Source: Vespa crabro (Eukaryota > Arthropoda > Insecta > Hymenoptera > Vespidae). Taken from it: a stretch of DNA of 64,000 nucleotides. Positions 21,866 through 34,003 of the stretch are shown one piece after another. Both the position numbers and the translations under genes were made by a program. A model generated the notes under the pieces. It saw only the letters and a program-made list of their open reading frames with translations, was not told the origin of the DNA and ran no database searches. The stretch spans positions 3,783,501 to 3,847,500 of the forward strand of contig NC_060955.1 in the NCBI RefSeq assembly GCF_910589235.1. Direction: 5' to 3'. The first letter of the stretch is position 1, and each line of letters starts with the position of its first letter.

Positions 21866-22591
21866 GTCAGTGATTTCTTTTTCTTCTTTCTTTTTGTCTT
21901 TTCTTTTTTTTTTTTCTTTTTTCCATTTATCTTTTCTTCTTCTTTTTTCTTTTTGTTTTTTGTTTTTGTCTCATAGTCCTTCCGCGAGTCTCTATTACGT
22001 GGCCACTCACGTTGAGTCATCCCAAATCTTTTCCTTTCGAATGTTACGAACGTGAAAGAGAGCTAAGGGGGAACCGTCCTTCTTGTTGAGAGTAAAAAGC
22101 ATGTGTACGGGGGCAGGTCTCGTCGCTCAAACGGGTTTATCCAGAATCGTTTCAGCCGGCTCTAAAAAAAGGTTTCCTCGAGCGTCTCCTTTCCTCTCCT
22201 TCCTTTTCATCCCTTATACCTTTTCTCCCCCCTTCTTGCTTCCCTTTGTAGTCCTTTTCACCGTCGACCTGAAAAACATGAATTTTCTGCGAGTGACGGA
22301 CGAAGGATAGTTTCTCTCTCTCTCTAACTCCCTCCCCCCCCTCTCTCTCTCTCGCTCTCTTTTTCTTTTTCGCGCGCGCGCGCCCTTTCCCTTCCTATAA
22401 GAACTAAAGAACGAGAAGGCGTCTTCCTTTCGAAACCTCATTGTACTTTTATAGTTTCTTTTCGAGAAGATCCATACGGGGGATGTTTTTGACTCTTTCG
22501 TGCCGTTTCCACGGCCACGTTTCCTTTCATCGGGATAACACGCACGTTCTACGCCATTTGTGTGAAGAAGTAGTCTCTTCTCTCCTCTCAG

Positions 22592-22678
<87 letters not shown>

Positions 22679-23094
22679 CACGTTTCTTAGCCGTCTTTTT
22701 TCGGACGAACGTGAGTTTCATAAATTAAAATAAATAGTGAGAGGCGCGAAGGAGGCATAGGAAGAAGATGGGGATGAGAAGGTGGTAAGGAGGGAGAAGG
22801 GAGAACTTTCGGACGACGATAAACTCAACGTTTGGCATACCATCGAGTATCTTTGATGAAGAGAAAGTCGTAGAAAAGTTGACGAAGAGAAAGTTATAGA
22901 TCGAATTCTTCTATTCGTATGCATATATACATATATACATAAGTATGTATATACATATATATTATACGTAATTTGTATAGAAATCTTCTCTCTTTCTTTT
23001 TTCTTTTTTTTTTCTCCCTTCTTGTATTGCCGAGGTTACACCGAGAAAAATGATATATCTTACGAAGGAAACAAGATGTAGCTATTTGCAATAT

Positions 23095-23125
<31 letters not shown>

Positions 23126-23403
23126 TGTCCCGCTTTATCGTAATTTGATAAATTTACGTGTTGCATCTATCGTTCTCTTGAAGAGAATGAAGTAGCTTGT
23201 AGACAAAAAATACTTCCTTCTCTTTTTTTTTTTTTCCTATCTTTCGGCAAATCTTTTCCGATGCGGAATGATTTGCGAAAACGTCATTGAAACTTCATGT
23301 AGGAACGACAAACGCGTAATACGATTTTGCACGGATCACGTGGGATCAACCACAGGGAAGGAGGCCCTATCCTTTTTCTTTTGTATATAAGAAAGAAACC
23401 AGT

Positions 23404-23440
<37 letters not shown>

Positions 23441-23800
23441 CATATACATATCTTTTTTCTTTTTGCTTTTCTTTTCCGAGGTTCCACGAAACAGCAAAGG
23501 GCAACGTCTCGTGGCCAGCGCTCGTAATCGAGGACCGACCAGTCTGACCTGGCCCGTCTGAAAACCTCGTTAAAACGATCCTTTCCGGACTCTCTCTCTC
23601 TCTCTCTCTCTTTCTTTCTCTCTGTTAGAAGTCACGGTTTAAATGACGTTTAAAGGGCCCCGGCAAACAATGCTCGCCCTCGTAACACAGACTGACCCGG
23701 TCTCGTATGGTCAAGCGTCTATTTTCTCGCTGAATCAACGAAACGTTTCTCCTTTTTTTTTTTATCGGTTTTTTTCGTTTTGTTCTCTTTCTTTTTCTTA

Positions 23801-23831
<31 letters not shown>

Positions 23832-24060
23832 GCGTATGCGTGTGCTCGGACGTGTGGTTATATATATATGTATATGTAGGTCTCGTTTTACACCAAATCT
23901 GGTCACCAGTTCGACTTATTGTCAATTGTCAGTTTTCCAGGTCAACGTTACGCTTGAATTTTCATGTTTCCTTCAAAGATAACAGTAGACTCTTACAATG
24001 TTCTTACGAATTTTTTCGTAAAAATCTTTCTTTCCCGTTATAGAAATGTATAGACATATG

Positions 24061-24094
<34 letters not shown>

Positions 24095-24496
24095 GCACGC
24101 AATATATCTTATTTATCGTAATACGATCTCTCTCATTGGTTCGATGTAATCGATTCCATATCAACAAATTCGTAATCGAATATGGATCGAAGATGCACCG
24201 AGTTACATACAGGCCCGTGTCCCGTTGTTTATTGGTGATGACCTCGGGGAAGGGAATTTGCCGAAAGACAAATCGGAGCGCAAATACGAAAAAAAAGAAA
24301 AAACAAAGAAAAGAAAAGGAGAAAAATGAACGATCCTTCTTACATGCACTACGAGGATCTCGAATAATCGGCCATTCGTATCTTCGAATTTCGATGTAGG
24401 TACGCAAAATTCATTCGTGTGTGGCTTTGGTCGGCGATTTGTCGTAAGATTATCGATCGTCATTGATCCTATCGAAAATGGGGAGGAATATCGATG

Positions 24497-24543
<47 letters not shown>

Positions 24544-25527
24544 CAACCCCTATCTCTCTTTCTCTCTCTTTTGAACGGACTCGTGGACAGGAAGCGTCGG
24601 AATGGTCGGAAGGAAGGGAAAGGAATTTGGTCGAACCGCGTTGTTCGTGCGATCATTGATTTACGATGGTACGTCGTAAATACCAAGGGTGATGTACGAC
24701 CATGACCATACTCCTCCACCTCTCCCCTATCTCTCATCCCCCGTTGTCCCTTTCCTTTTCACTCTTTCCACGCGCAGCTTCTTCCTTCTTCCTTCGTTGT
24801 CGAACGCCACTAACGTTCCTTTCACGGACCTTCTTCCTTGATTTATAATACCTATAGGCTCCTTGTCTCTTCTCTTACATACCTCCCTGCCTTTACGGAC
24901 TGCGGAGGCTATCAAAGTAATTCCTTCGGATGTCGCCTCAGAATTTCTTCGAATTCCGCTTCTCTCGCACGCTATTATCTATCTTTTTCTCTTTATATAT
25001 GTATATCGCTTTTTCCTCTTTCTCTCTCTCTCTCTCTTTCTCTCTCATAATGGTTTTTTTCTTTCTTTCATTTTTTTTATTACAACAATAACAACAACAA
25101 CAACAACAACAACAACAATCGCTATGCGATGACGTTTACGCATAGCGACTCTTTCATTTTTATTTTTATTTTTATTTTGTTTGCTTGTCTGTTTGTTTGG
25201 TTTTGTTTAGAAAAATGTTTTTTTTGACCCATGACACTGTCTTGTGCCATCTATATCATTATTTACTCACTTCAGTTAATAATGTATACACAAGTCGTAG
25301 AGATTTTATTTTTATTTATTATATGTATGTATATCTATATCTTAATTATGAATCATTGAATAACAAACAGTTCCACTTTTAATCAATAATTTATTCTCTT
25401 CACTTTCCATTTTGTGAAATTAATCGTTTTGGCTTCTGACTAAGTTATAATTCGGAATTGTTTGCTCATCAATACGATAACGTATAAAATAGTAAATTGA
25501 AACCGTCAAAAGGTACATAATATAAAA
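21866..25527 (+). other. Long first coding intron, part 1
   Basis: No supported exon. Contents: pyrimidine tracts at 21880-21970, the longest CT array at 22601-22676, poly-A at about 23099-23125, (TA)n at 23407-23436, (CT)n at 23590-23612, poly-T at 23803-23827, (CATA)n at 24062-24090, (CT)n at 24500-24538 and (CAA)n at 25084-25117. Unique CpG-containing sequence lies between them. Confidence 0.5.
22601..22676 (+). repeat. (CT)38 microsatellite
   Basis: An uninterrupted CT array; the reverse strand reads as GAGA-factor-like (GA)n. Confidence 0.95.
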
Positions 25528-25590
25528 TACAGTGAACTCTCGTATATAATACGGTTTCATATAACACGATGATGCAAGAAATGATGACAA
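25528..25590 (+). mobile_element. pogo/Tigger-like transposon terminus (fragment)
   Basis: TA followed by CAGTGAACTCTCGTATATAA at 25530, then ATATAACACGA. This resembles the terminal repeats of pogo/Tigger elements (CAGTGAA-C-TCG-TATAAC...), which insert at TA. No opposite end was found nearby. Confidence 0.35.
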
Positions 25591-26366
25591 GTGTTCTAAT
25601 AACATATCATATACATATGTACATTAACGTGTAATTTTATAATACAAACAAATGCATACATAAATCTATATTTCTATAAATTATATCAACTGGTATAACG
25701 TGAAACATTTGTCGTTAATTATTATTACAATTAGATACAACGAGACATATAATAATATGCCATTAGATATTTGATTTTTACAATTTTTACGAGCAACGTT
25801 GTATTTCTATTTCTTTTTCTTCTTCTTTTCTTTTATTTTTTTGCTTTTTCTTTCTTTTCTCTCTCCCTCCCTCCCTCCCTCCCTCCCTCCTTCCTTACCT
25901 CCCTTTCTCTCTCTTTCTCTCGATCGTGCATTAGAATTATAAACGTGTACGAATATATGCGTTTAACGCGCATGAACCAAACTGAATAATCGGAGCGCAT
26001 TGTATAATGAGATCGCAAATAGGTCATGCAATTAAGCATGCGTACGCGTGGAATACGGCGTGCCGCGCCGGCGAGCACGTGCGAGCGGAAGGTTAAAACG
26101 CGGCATCGGCCGCAATTTCTAACGAATGTACGAGCGTGCGCCGCTCACGCTTGGTTACGCGCTTTCTGTCGCTTTCATCGTTTGGCGGTTCCTCTACCAG
26201 TCTAACGTAACATTCTCTCTCTCTCTCTCTCTCTTTCTCTATTTCTCTATCCCTTTCTCTCTCTCTTTCTCTCTCTCTCTCTTTCTATCTCATTTACAAA
26301 TACTCTCTCCCTTTCTCATACACACATACACACTCTACACTCTCTCTTTCTGTCACAAATGCACAT

Positions 26367-26403
<37 letters not shown>

Positions 26404-26887
26404 TACATACACATTCCCACACTCTCTCTCTCATTCCTATTTCTCTGCCCGCTTTACTCCTCCCCTCTCTCTCTCTCACACAAACACTGTTTTTTTTCTC
26501 TTCTCCCGTCCCACTCTATTTCATACCTCCATCCTCACTCCTTTTTTTTTCTTGTTGCTCAACATCGAATCGATAGGCATGGTTAATTAATGTTACGAAA
26601 AAAAAAGAAAAAAAAAGAAAATAAAGAAAAAAGAAGCCAGTGGAAACGAAATGAAATCGACTAAGTTTTAAATATTTAGAGTTCGATCGGGGATTAGAGA
26701 GATTTATTCAAATATATTATATCAGGTGTTTTTATATTGTGATATAGAGGAAACTATAGATCACTATGTCGTAGATGGTAGAAGGAAGATATGAGATAAG
26801 TGTGATGTATGTATGCGAATATCCTCCGTTTGTTTTCCCTCGGCAAAAGAGCATGAGCAGACGTTTACGCGCGTGGTTTTGCCATTT

Positions 26888-26953
26888 ATTCATTCATTCA
26901 TTCATTCATTCATTCATTCATTCATTCATTCATTCATTCATTCATTCATTCAT
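26888..26953 (+). repeat. (CATT)n microsatellite
   Basis: About 16 uninterrupted tetranucleotide units. Confidence 0.95.
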
Positions 26954-27449
26954 ATATATTTATATATACACTTATATAATGAATATTTAATTAAATATTA
27001 ATGATGTATTTTTGTGTCCGATATATTATTTTTTTTACATAATATAAATAGTGTATTGCCTTAATTAATTACTTTATTATATAATTTAAAGATTTAAATG
27101 AATATAATTATAAGTTCTAATGAGAGATTTATTTGTTTTTTATTTATTGAATCAATATTTCTCAACATTTTCTATCATATTTTAAATAAATGATCGGTAT
27201 TTATAAATGAAATATTGATACGTAATATAAGTGATGGGTATTATTAGATCGATTAATATAAAAAAAAAAGGAAAAAAAAAAAGAAAAAAGAAACTGTCAA
27301 TATTTTAATTAAAATATTTTATAAATTTAATGATTCGTCAGTATTTTTATAAATAGACGAACAGTATTTATAATAAACTCAGACTAAACCCAGACGCTGC
27401 CCTGATGCAACAACCCTGACGTAATCCTGATGCTTTGTTATTTATACCG

Positions 27450-27494
<45 letters not shown>

Positions 27495-27686
27495 TACTGA
27501 AATTTTTATATATCATTATATATTTTAATGCTAATCAAAATATTTATATATATTGACCATGCATTTTACACAATATTTATCATTAATTAATAAAGATATT
27601 GATCCAATCAATAGAAATGTGTATCTAATGACCGAATAATACAATATTCGCACGTTAAATATTTGATCAAAATATTTGATTAAGAT

Positions 27687-27690
<4 letters not shown>

Positions 27691-27736
<46 letters not shown>

Positions 27737-27848
27737 CATATATATATATATATTACATATATATATATTACATATATATATATATATTACATATATATAT
27801 TACACACACATATATATATATTACACACACACATATATATATATATGT
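27691..27848 (+). repeat. Compound TA/TTACATA/CA microsatellite
   Basis: A pure TA array breaks up into a higher-order pattern in which TATATATA blocks are separated by TTACA every 15-25 bases, and then gains CACA units. Confidence 0.85.
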
Positions 27849-28603
27849 AATATTATTTTTATTACTTGTGCTATTTGCATTAGATATTGAAATTTTATCA
27901 TATGTTTTATCAGTCATCAATAATTTAATTATACATACATAATTAAATTATTCATCGGCTTTAACATTACTAATCTATAATTCAAATCACATATCATTCA
28001 ATAATTTATCGATATTAACAATAATAAATCAATGATAACGACGTTTTACAAAAGGCATATCCTTTTTCTTATCTTTTTTTGACCATTCGAAATTGTATTA
28101 TCGTATTTATGATACGACGAGGTAAAATTAAGGTTAGGATAGTTGAAACTGTGGGTACTGGTGTTGTCCGTGGATGCGGGAGGACGATAGGAGGAGGAGA
28201 AGGGAGGTGTCGTTCAACAGTAAGAGGAGTAAGAGTAGTAGGAGTTGAAGCAGGAGAGGAGGGACGGTGGGAAGGGGAATAGAGGGTGGGTGGGGGACGG
28301 TGGGGAGGGAGAGAGGGAGGTAGAGGGTCAGAGTACAGTAGAATGAGCGATAGTTGCGCAATCCTGCCTCCATCGTTGTCGAGCAGCGATTACGCAAACG
28401 TGATAATTAATTGCCAGTGTTCTCTGTTTAATGACTCGTCAAGTCGTTTGCTAAACACGCCAAATCGCCGCGACGTCACGAAAATCGCTATACAGGTGCA
28501 TCGTTGCATGTCGGTGCTGTTAATTCCACGACGTTGGACGTTACATAATCTCGCGATTTCAAGTGTTTTTCGTTATTTCTTTTTTACTCTCTCTCTCTTT
28601 CTC

Positions 28604-28664
<61 letters not shown>

Positions 28665-29658
28665 CTCTCACCTTCCCCTCTCTGTTCTATTCTATTCTAT
28701 TCTATTGTATTTTACTCTATCCCATTCTATTCTATTTTTCCCTTTCATATAGGTTTTTCATCGATCCTGGAAATATGTATTGTTTAAGCGTCGAACGTCG
28801 TCCCGATACTCGAATTGCCCTGTCCGTTCTCTCTCTCTCTTTTTTCTTTTTTTTTTTTTTTTCCTTTTTTTTCCCCTCCAGGATCACCACCAAGGCTGAC
28901 CTAAAAACTCTCTTACCTTTCTTTTATCCGATCTCTCTATAACGTCAAGTAAACCGAACGAACAATAAACGAAATCCTCTTCTGTCTGTTATGAAAATAT
29001 GACGCGTATATAGACATCTGAGAATGTCGATGACGGGTGTAGGATAAATAAGCTCGACCCGAATAATCTCGCGTTATTTTTAGATCGTATCGATCTTAAG
29101 CGAATGAAATATTTTCCGACGATAATCGACGGTATATAATTCCTTATTTCACCGACAATTCACGTTAACTGTTCTTAATCGATCCTAAGTTGTATCGTAT
29201 GTATACATATGTGTACATATGTATTGTACATAATATACGTAACATGTCGGTTGGCGTAACGGCTAGAATCGTCTCTTACGAAACCGGATGGATGGATATT
29301 CAGGTTCAGATTCGGGTTTGAATACTTGCAAAAGGGATTTATGATTGTTGGTATGCATATATATATATATATATATATTCTTTTATAAAGGATATTTCAT
29401 TCTAATTCTAATTTCTCCAACTGGTTGGTTTTCTTTTCTGTTCTTTTTTTTTTCTTTTTTTTTTCCCCTTCTTTTTTCAAGTTCATTGTAATTTCTTAAA
29501 GTATCTTTCGACTATTGCAAAAATAAAAATACATATTTATATATTTATATCGTCTACGTATCCAATTATACAATATGAATTAATGAATATGAATCATTGT
29601 ATTGTACTTATAACAACAAATAAATCAGAGATATAATGAGTATGAATTAAGTATTTGG

Positions 29659-29660
<2 letters not shown>

Positions 29661-29697
<37 letters not shown>
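29661..29697 (+). repeat. Poly-A tract (37 bases)
   Basis: An uninterrupted A run about 345 bases left of the mariner element. It could be the tail of a retroposed fragment, but no target-site duplication was recognised. Confidence 0.85.
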
Positions 29698-29699
<2 letters not shown>

Positions 29700-30041
29700 G
29701 ATAAGAAAATTGCCCAATGATGAGAAAATGAGATATGATTTTATGGCCAGAGTCAATCTAGCAGAAGGGACACACAAGCTAAGGTACATTTTGGTTACCA
29801 ACGAGAAATTGTCTCGGGAAGGTCTGAGATAAAGTCGGATTCGAATAAAATTTTTATTTATTTTCGAATATATGCTCTAGAAGGGCAGCCTTGTTATACG
29901 GGGCCGAGGAAAACAGAAATATTTGACGACCGATCTTTAAGAAACCTAGGACGTCACGTTATCTCTTTTCCACTTTCGTTTCTTATCTTATAATTTTCTT
30001 TGTCTATTTATCTTTATATATAGATATATGTATATATAATA
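29698..30041 (+). other. Unique intronic sequence beside the mariner
   Basis: Non-repetitive, mixed-composition DNA with no open frame of note, ending in a TA-rich stretch that supplies the mariner TA target. Confidence 0.4.
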
Positions 30042-31336
30042 GATTGTTCGGAAAGTAATTTCGTTTTTTTTTGTGAAAATGAAAGACAATTTTCGTATAA
30101 CGAACAAATATTTTATTAAATTATATATTGGCCATTCTGGTCCAATACCTTTTGCCATCTTTTTTCTGGTAGGTAGCATGATCCCATGCTCATAAAATTG
30201 TTGTTCTTTGCTGGCAAAAAACTGATCGTGGTGGTTTTTGACCTTCTCAATTTGAAGTGAAGGTTTTACCATCTAAAAAATTTTGCAATGACCGGAATAA
30301 ATAATAATCCGAAGGTGCCAGATCTGGAGAATATGGTTGGTGTGGCATTGTATCCCATTCAAGCTGTAAAAGCTTTTGGCGAGTGACCAAACTTGTATGA
30401 GGTCTCGCATTATCTTGGAGGAACATTACACCTTTTCTATTGATTAATTCTGGCCTTTTCTGTTGAAGTGCATCATTCAGTTTGTCCAACTGATGACAGT
30501 AGACTTCCGAATTAATTGTTGTGTTATCCGGTAAAATCTCAAAAAAGAAAAACCGATTCCTTTAAAATCCCATCAAACAGACAGCATCACCTTTTTTTGA
30601 TGGATATTGGCTTTGGAAATGCTTTGAGCCGGTTCATCTTTTTTGCTCCATGATCTCTTGTGTTTGACATTGTTATATACAACTCATTTTTCGTCCCCAG
30701 TAATGATGCGCTTCAAAAATGGATCATTTTCGTGATGTTTGAGAAGCGAATCACAGACGTCAACGCGACGAGACAAATTTCTCTTCGTGAGAACATGGAG
30801 AACACCATATATCGAACTTCGAGGTTAAATCTAGGCCTTTCAAGTGGTCATAAACAGTTGAATTTGATAAATTTAACCTCTCACCGATCTCACGTGTTGT
30901 TATTTGCCGGTTTGCATCAACTAATGCCTTTATCGTGTCTTTATCAGCTTCAACCGGCCTTTCAAAACGTGATGCATCTTCTACATCAAAATTGCCGGAT
31001 TGAAATTTTGCAAACCAGTTCTGGCACTGGCGTACTGTCAACACATCTTCTCCATACACATCGGTTAATTTCTTTCTGGCTTGAACAGCATTTTTACCTT
31101 TTCTATAGTAAAAAAGTAAAATATGACGAAAATGCTGCTTATTGTTCTTCATATTTAAAAGGGCACCAACCAAAAACTACTGCGTAGAATCAATTGGACT
31201 TTTTCACACACAAGCCTTACTATATCAGGTCTCAAAACATATAATGATTATATGGCTTAAGTGTGAAGTTGGGTGTAAAAAAATACAATTAAATCCTCTG
31301 TCGTGTAAAAACGAAATTACTTTATGAACAACCCAA
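30042..31336 (-). mobile_element. mariner element (about 1.3 kb), inactive
   Basis: Ends are inverted copies sharing GTTGTTC..AAAGTAATTTCG: the left end begins GATTGTTCGGAAAGTAATTT at 30042, and the right end reads ACGAAATTACTTTATGAACA into ACCCAA at about 31310-31336. TA dinucleotides flank both ends, as expected for Tc1/mariner. The length equals a full-size mariner, and the interior is a decayed transposase on the minus strand. Confidence 0.9.
30060..31152 (-). pseudogene. mariner transposase, frameshifted and with stops
   Basis: The N-terminal part (31152 down to about 30790) encodes the HTH DNA-binding region beginning MKNNKQHFRHILLFYYRKG, with WFAKFQSGNFD and ITTREI. The middle lies in another frame, with the first catalytic Asp context (TGDEK) followed by a stop at 30684-30686 where Trp is expected, and a second stop at 30573-30575. 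The last catalytic region (30489-30250) shows QDNARPH and SPDLAPSDYYLF, typical of D,D34D mariners, in a third register. The C-terminal piece (QFFASKEQQFYEHGI) is shifted again. At least three frameshifts and two stops make it nonfunctional. It is most similar in wording to mariner copies common in ants and bees. Confidence 0.9.
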
Positions 31337-32073
31337 TATATATATATATATATTTCTTGATGAGAAAAGATTATTTTAAACTTTACTATTTACATATCAT
31401 CTTTTATCTACGAACGGATACCTACGTAAATCTTCCTTCTATTCTCTGTTCGAAAGTGGAGAGGGATACTGACAGAGGTCGAGTCGGTCATGTCGATGGA
31501 AATTCCCGCGACTCGCGATTTCAGCACAATCTGCAAGCCGTTCTTCGTGTGCGTCTTCTAATCCGAGACGCGCGGTAAGAAGGACGGAACTCAATTCAGA
31601 CTAATCTGACTCTGGCCGTTTCTATCTTCGATTCTGAGGGCTTCTTTTTATCAAATTTGTTTGCTTTCTTTCCTTTTCTTTTTTCTCTTTTTTTTTTTTT
31701 TTTTAATTTCTTTTTCCTCTTCATTTTTCTCTTACGGAGTATCGATCGTTTTACGGATTTAGAGAAAAGTTTAATGTCATCAAAAGCGATATAATTGAAT
31801 AAATATTTAATTAATCGTATCGTAATTAACGTAGGACGATTTTTTTTTTTTTTTTTTTTTTTTTTTCATACAACTTTTTCAAAGCTTAGTAAGAAGTATT
31901 TTCAATATCGATCGTAAAAATGAAAATGAAAAGAGATAAGAAAATAGTGCAACTTTTGATTTTTGTAATAATAGTAAATTAATAGTACGACGTCCGGAAG
32001 CAATAAATAATGGATTAATCCTTTGCACTGCAAAAACGACATACGCTCAAACGTTCGTCAATACATACGAAGG

Positions 32074-32121
<48 letters not shown>

Positions 32122-33456
32122 CTAATAAATTTTACTTAACATATATCTATATCTAATATTTACTATTTTCTTAAATTATAGAATTGGACATATATTGGAT
32201 GTATATATTGCTGTATGTCATATGGCAACCAATCAAATTATGACTAAGTAAAGTGAAATGTAAACGAGAACGTGCATATGATATACCATAAATTAATATA
32301 ACGATCTTCATCAGTTAATTTCGACGTTACATTAATAATTATTAATGAGAATCGAAAAAATTACCTAGCTGACAATTAATATAATATAAGGCTTAACGAT
32401 TGATATAACTAGATATCGATTATGCGCTTCGATAATTTATTTGAAATTTTTCGCATAGTTCGAGGATTATCGTAACGCAATCCGCGCGAGGACGTATTAT
32501 TATTGTTCATGAATTCCATGAATGTTTCTTAATCATCTTACTAGGAAATGGAATTCAAACGATAACCATCGATATCGATTCGATCGAATTAATTGAATTT
32601 ATAGTGGTCCATAAAATTAAAACTGTGTTCGGACGACGGTGATCGTGCATCCAGCATACACATTCGACGGTATGTATTTTTGTCGAGTCCTTGAGTCACT
32701 TTAGAGGCATTCTCTATTGAGTAATGGGCTAATTATAGTTTTCACTTGTTCAGAAACTTCTCTTGCCTGGTTGGCATCGATCGCGGGAGACCGAACGAGC
32801 AGATTTCTCCGTGGAAAGCGAATTTGATTAATTTTATATATTTCCCGCATGAGATAGCTCGTCGTTTACCTATCGTTTCATTTCTATCTAATCAATTTCT
32901 CTTTAGTTTAAACCTATTAATTTACATGGATACCGTTACTCATCTTAATTATATATGTATACACACACACACACACACACACACACATAAATATATATAT
33001 TATATCTGCACGATCGCAGCGTAATGTTATTTGTTTTTTTGCTCGTTAATGTCAACTTCATACTCAACGTTGATTCCTTCCTATCTATTTATTTATTAGT
33101 TTATTTTTATTTCTTTGCCCCCTTATTTCCCTCCCACCCCCCTTCCTCCTTTTTTTATCTTCTCTTTTTTTTCCTCTTTCTTTTTTCTTCCATTTTTTTC
33201 TTTTTTCGAAATTTTCGAGCGATAAAGTATCAAGTGGATATTTTTCAATCTCCCGTCAGTGGAGATCTACGTGTAGAAATATACAGCGGGAATAATTTAT
33301 TACCATAGCGATTGCACGCGCGGTACAGCACGATGTAGCATGTTCCCGAAGAGATAGCATCGGGTATACGCACCTGGTTACTTGTATTTGGTCATCGTTG
33401 TTATGTATGTGTATATAACTCGATATATCGACCAGGATTAAACAAAGATTCATTGA
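31337..33456 (+). other. Long first coding intron, part 3
   Basis: No supported exon. Contents: a CpG-rich unique patch at about 31430-31620, poly-T at 31683-31705 and 31840-31866, (TA)n at 32075-32117, unique AT-rich sequence at 32118-32940, (CA)n at 32959-32987 and pyrimidine-rich DNA at 33110-33210. Confidence 0.5.
32075..32117 (+). repeat. (TA)n microsatellite
   Basis: About 21 uninterrupted TA units. Confidence 0.95.
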
Positions 33457-33543
33457 AGTCGTCGTCGTTGTCGTCGTCGTCGTCGTCGTCGTAGTCGTCG
33501 TCGTCGTCGTCGTCGTAGTCGTCGTTGTCGTCGTCGTTATCGT
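33457..33543 (+). repeat. (GTC)n triplet repeat
   Basis: About 29 GTC units with GTT/GTA interruptions; the complementary strand reads as an Asp run but there is no gene context. A near-identical array occurs at 60791-60873. Confidence 0.9.
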
Positions 33544-33958
33544 AAATCCACGACTCGTCGAGGAACTCGACGCAATGCATTCGATGTTTCAATCGGTTTA
33601 ATAATATACTATTATCGCTTACGTAAAAGGCTACTCCTTAACGAGATAAGAATCAACGGATCAACTTTTAATCGATCATTATTATAAAGTATATGCCATC
33701 TCTATTTGAGAATTCTGTGTTACGATACGATGTTACGAACGATTAATCTTTTTAACAGAACGAACGGGGAAAAAAGAAGATGAAGAAAAAAAAAAAAAAA
33801 AGAAATAAAAAGAATTCTTTTTCCCCGTCTCAATTTAATTTCGAATGAATTAACGTTTGGTCACGACGATACGCGTTATATCTTCTTTACAACGAGTATT
33901 ATCTAACGAAGGTAATTTGTAAATTATAAAAAAATTCTGTTTTTTACGTGTATGTGTG

Positions 33959-34003
<45 letters not shown>

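Larger units (their letters stand above)
25591..29660 (+). other. Long first coding intron, part 2
   Basis: No supported exon. Contents: (CCCT)n at 25861-25889, CT/CA repeats at 26213-26480, (CATT)n at 26888-26953, TA-rich arrays at 27453-27490 and 27691-27848, a G-rich block at about 28180-28330, (CT)n at 28607-28660, (TTCTA)n at 28685-28736 and (TA)n at 29360-29378. Unique CpG-rich sequence lies at 26000-26210 and 28380-28560. Confidence 0.5.

Noticed and set aside
28850..28920. Strong acceptor CCCCTCCAG|GATC as the next MBD exon
   Set aside because: In phase with the exon ending at 21865 it reads Arg-Ile-Thr-Thr-Lys, which does not continue an MBD; no donor follows soon after.
29246..29330. 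tRNA-like stretch (TTGGCGTAACGG resembling box A, GGGTTTGAAT resembling box B)
   Set aside because: No consistent cloverleaf can be drawn: the acceptor stem and the anticodon loop with U33 fail. At best it is a decayed tRNA-derived SINE fragment.
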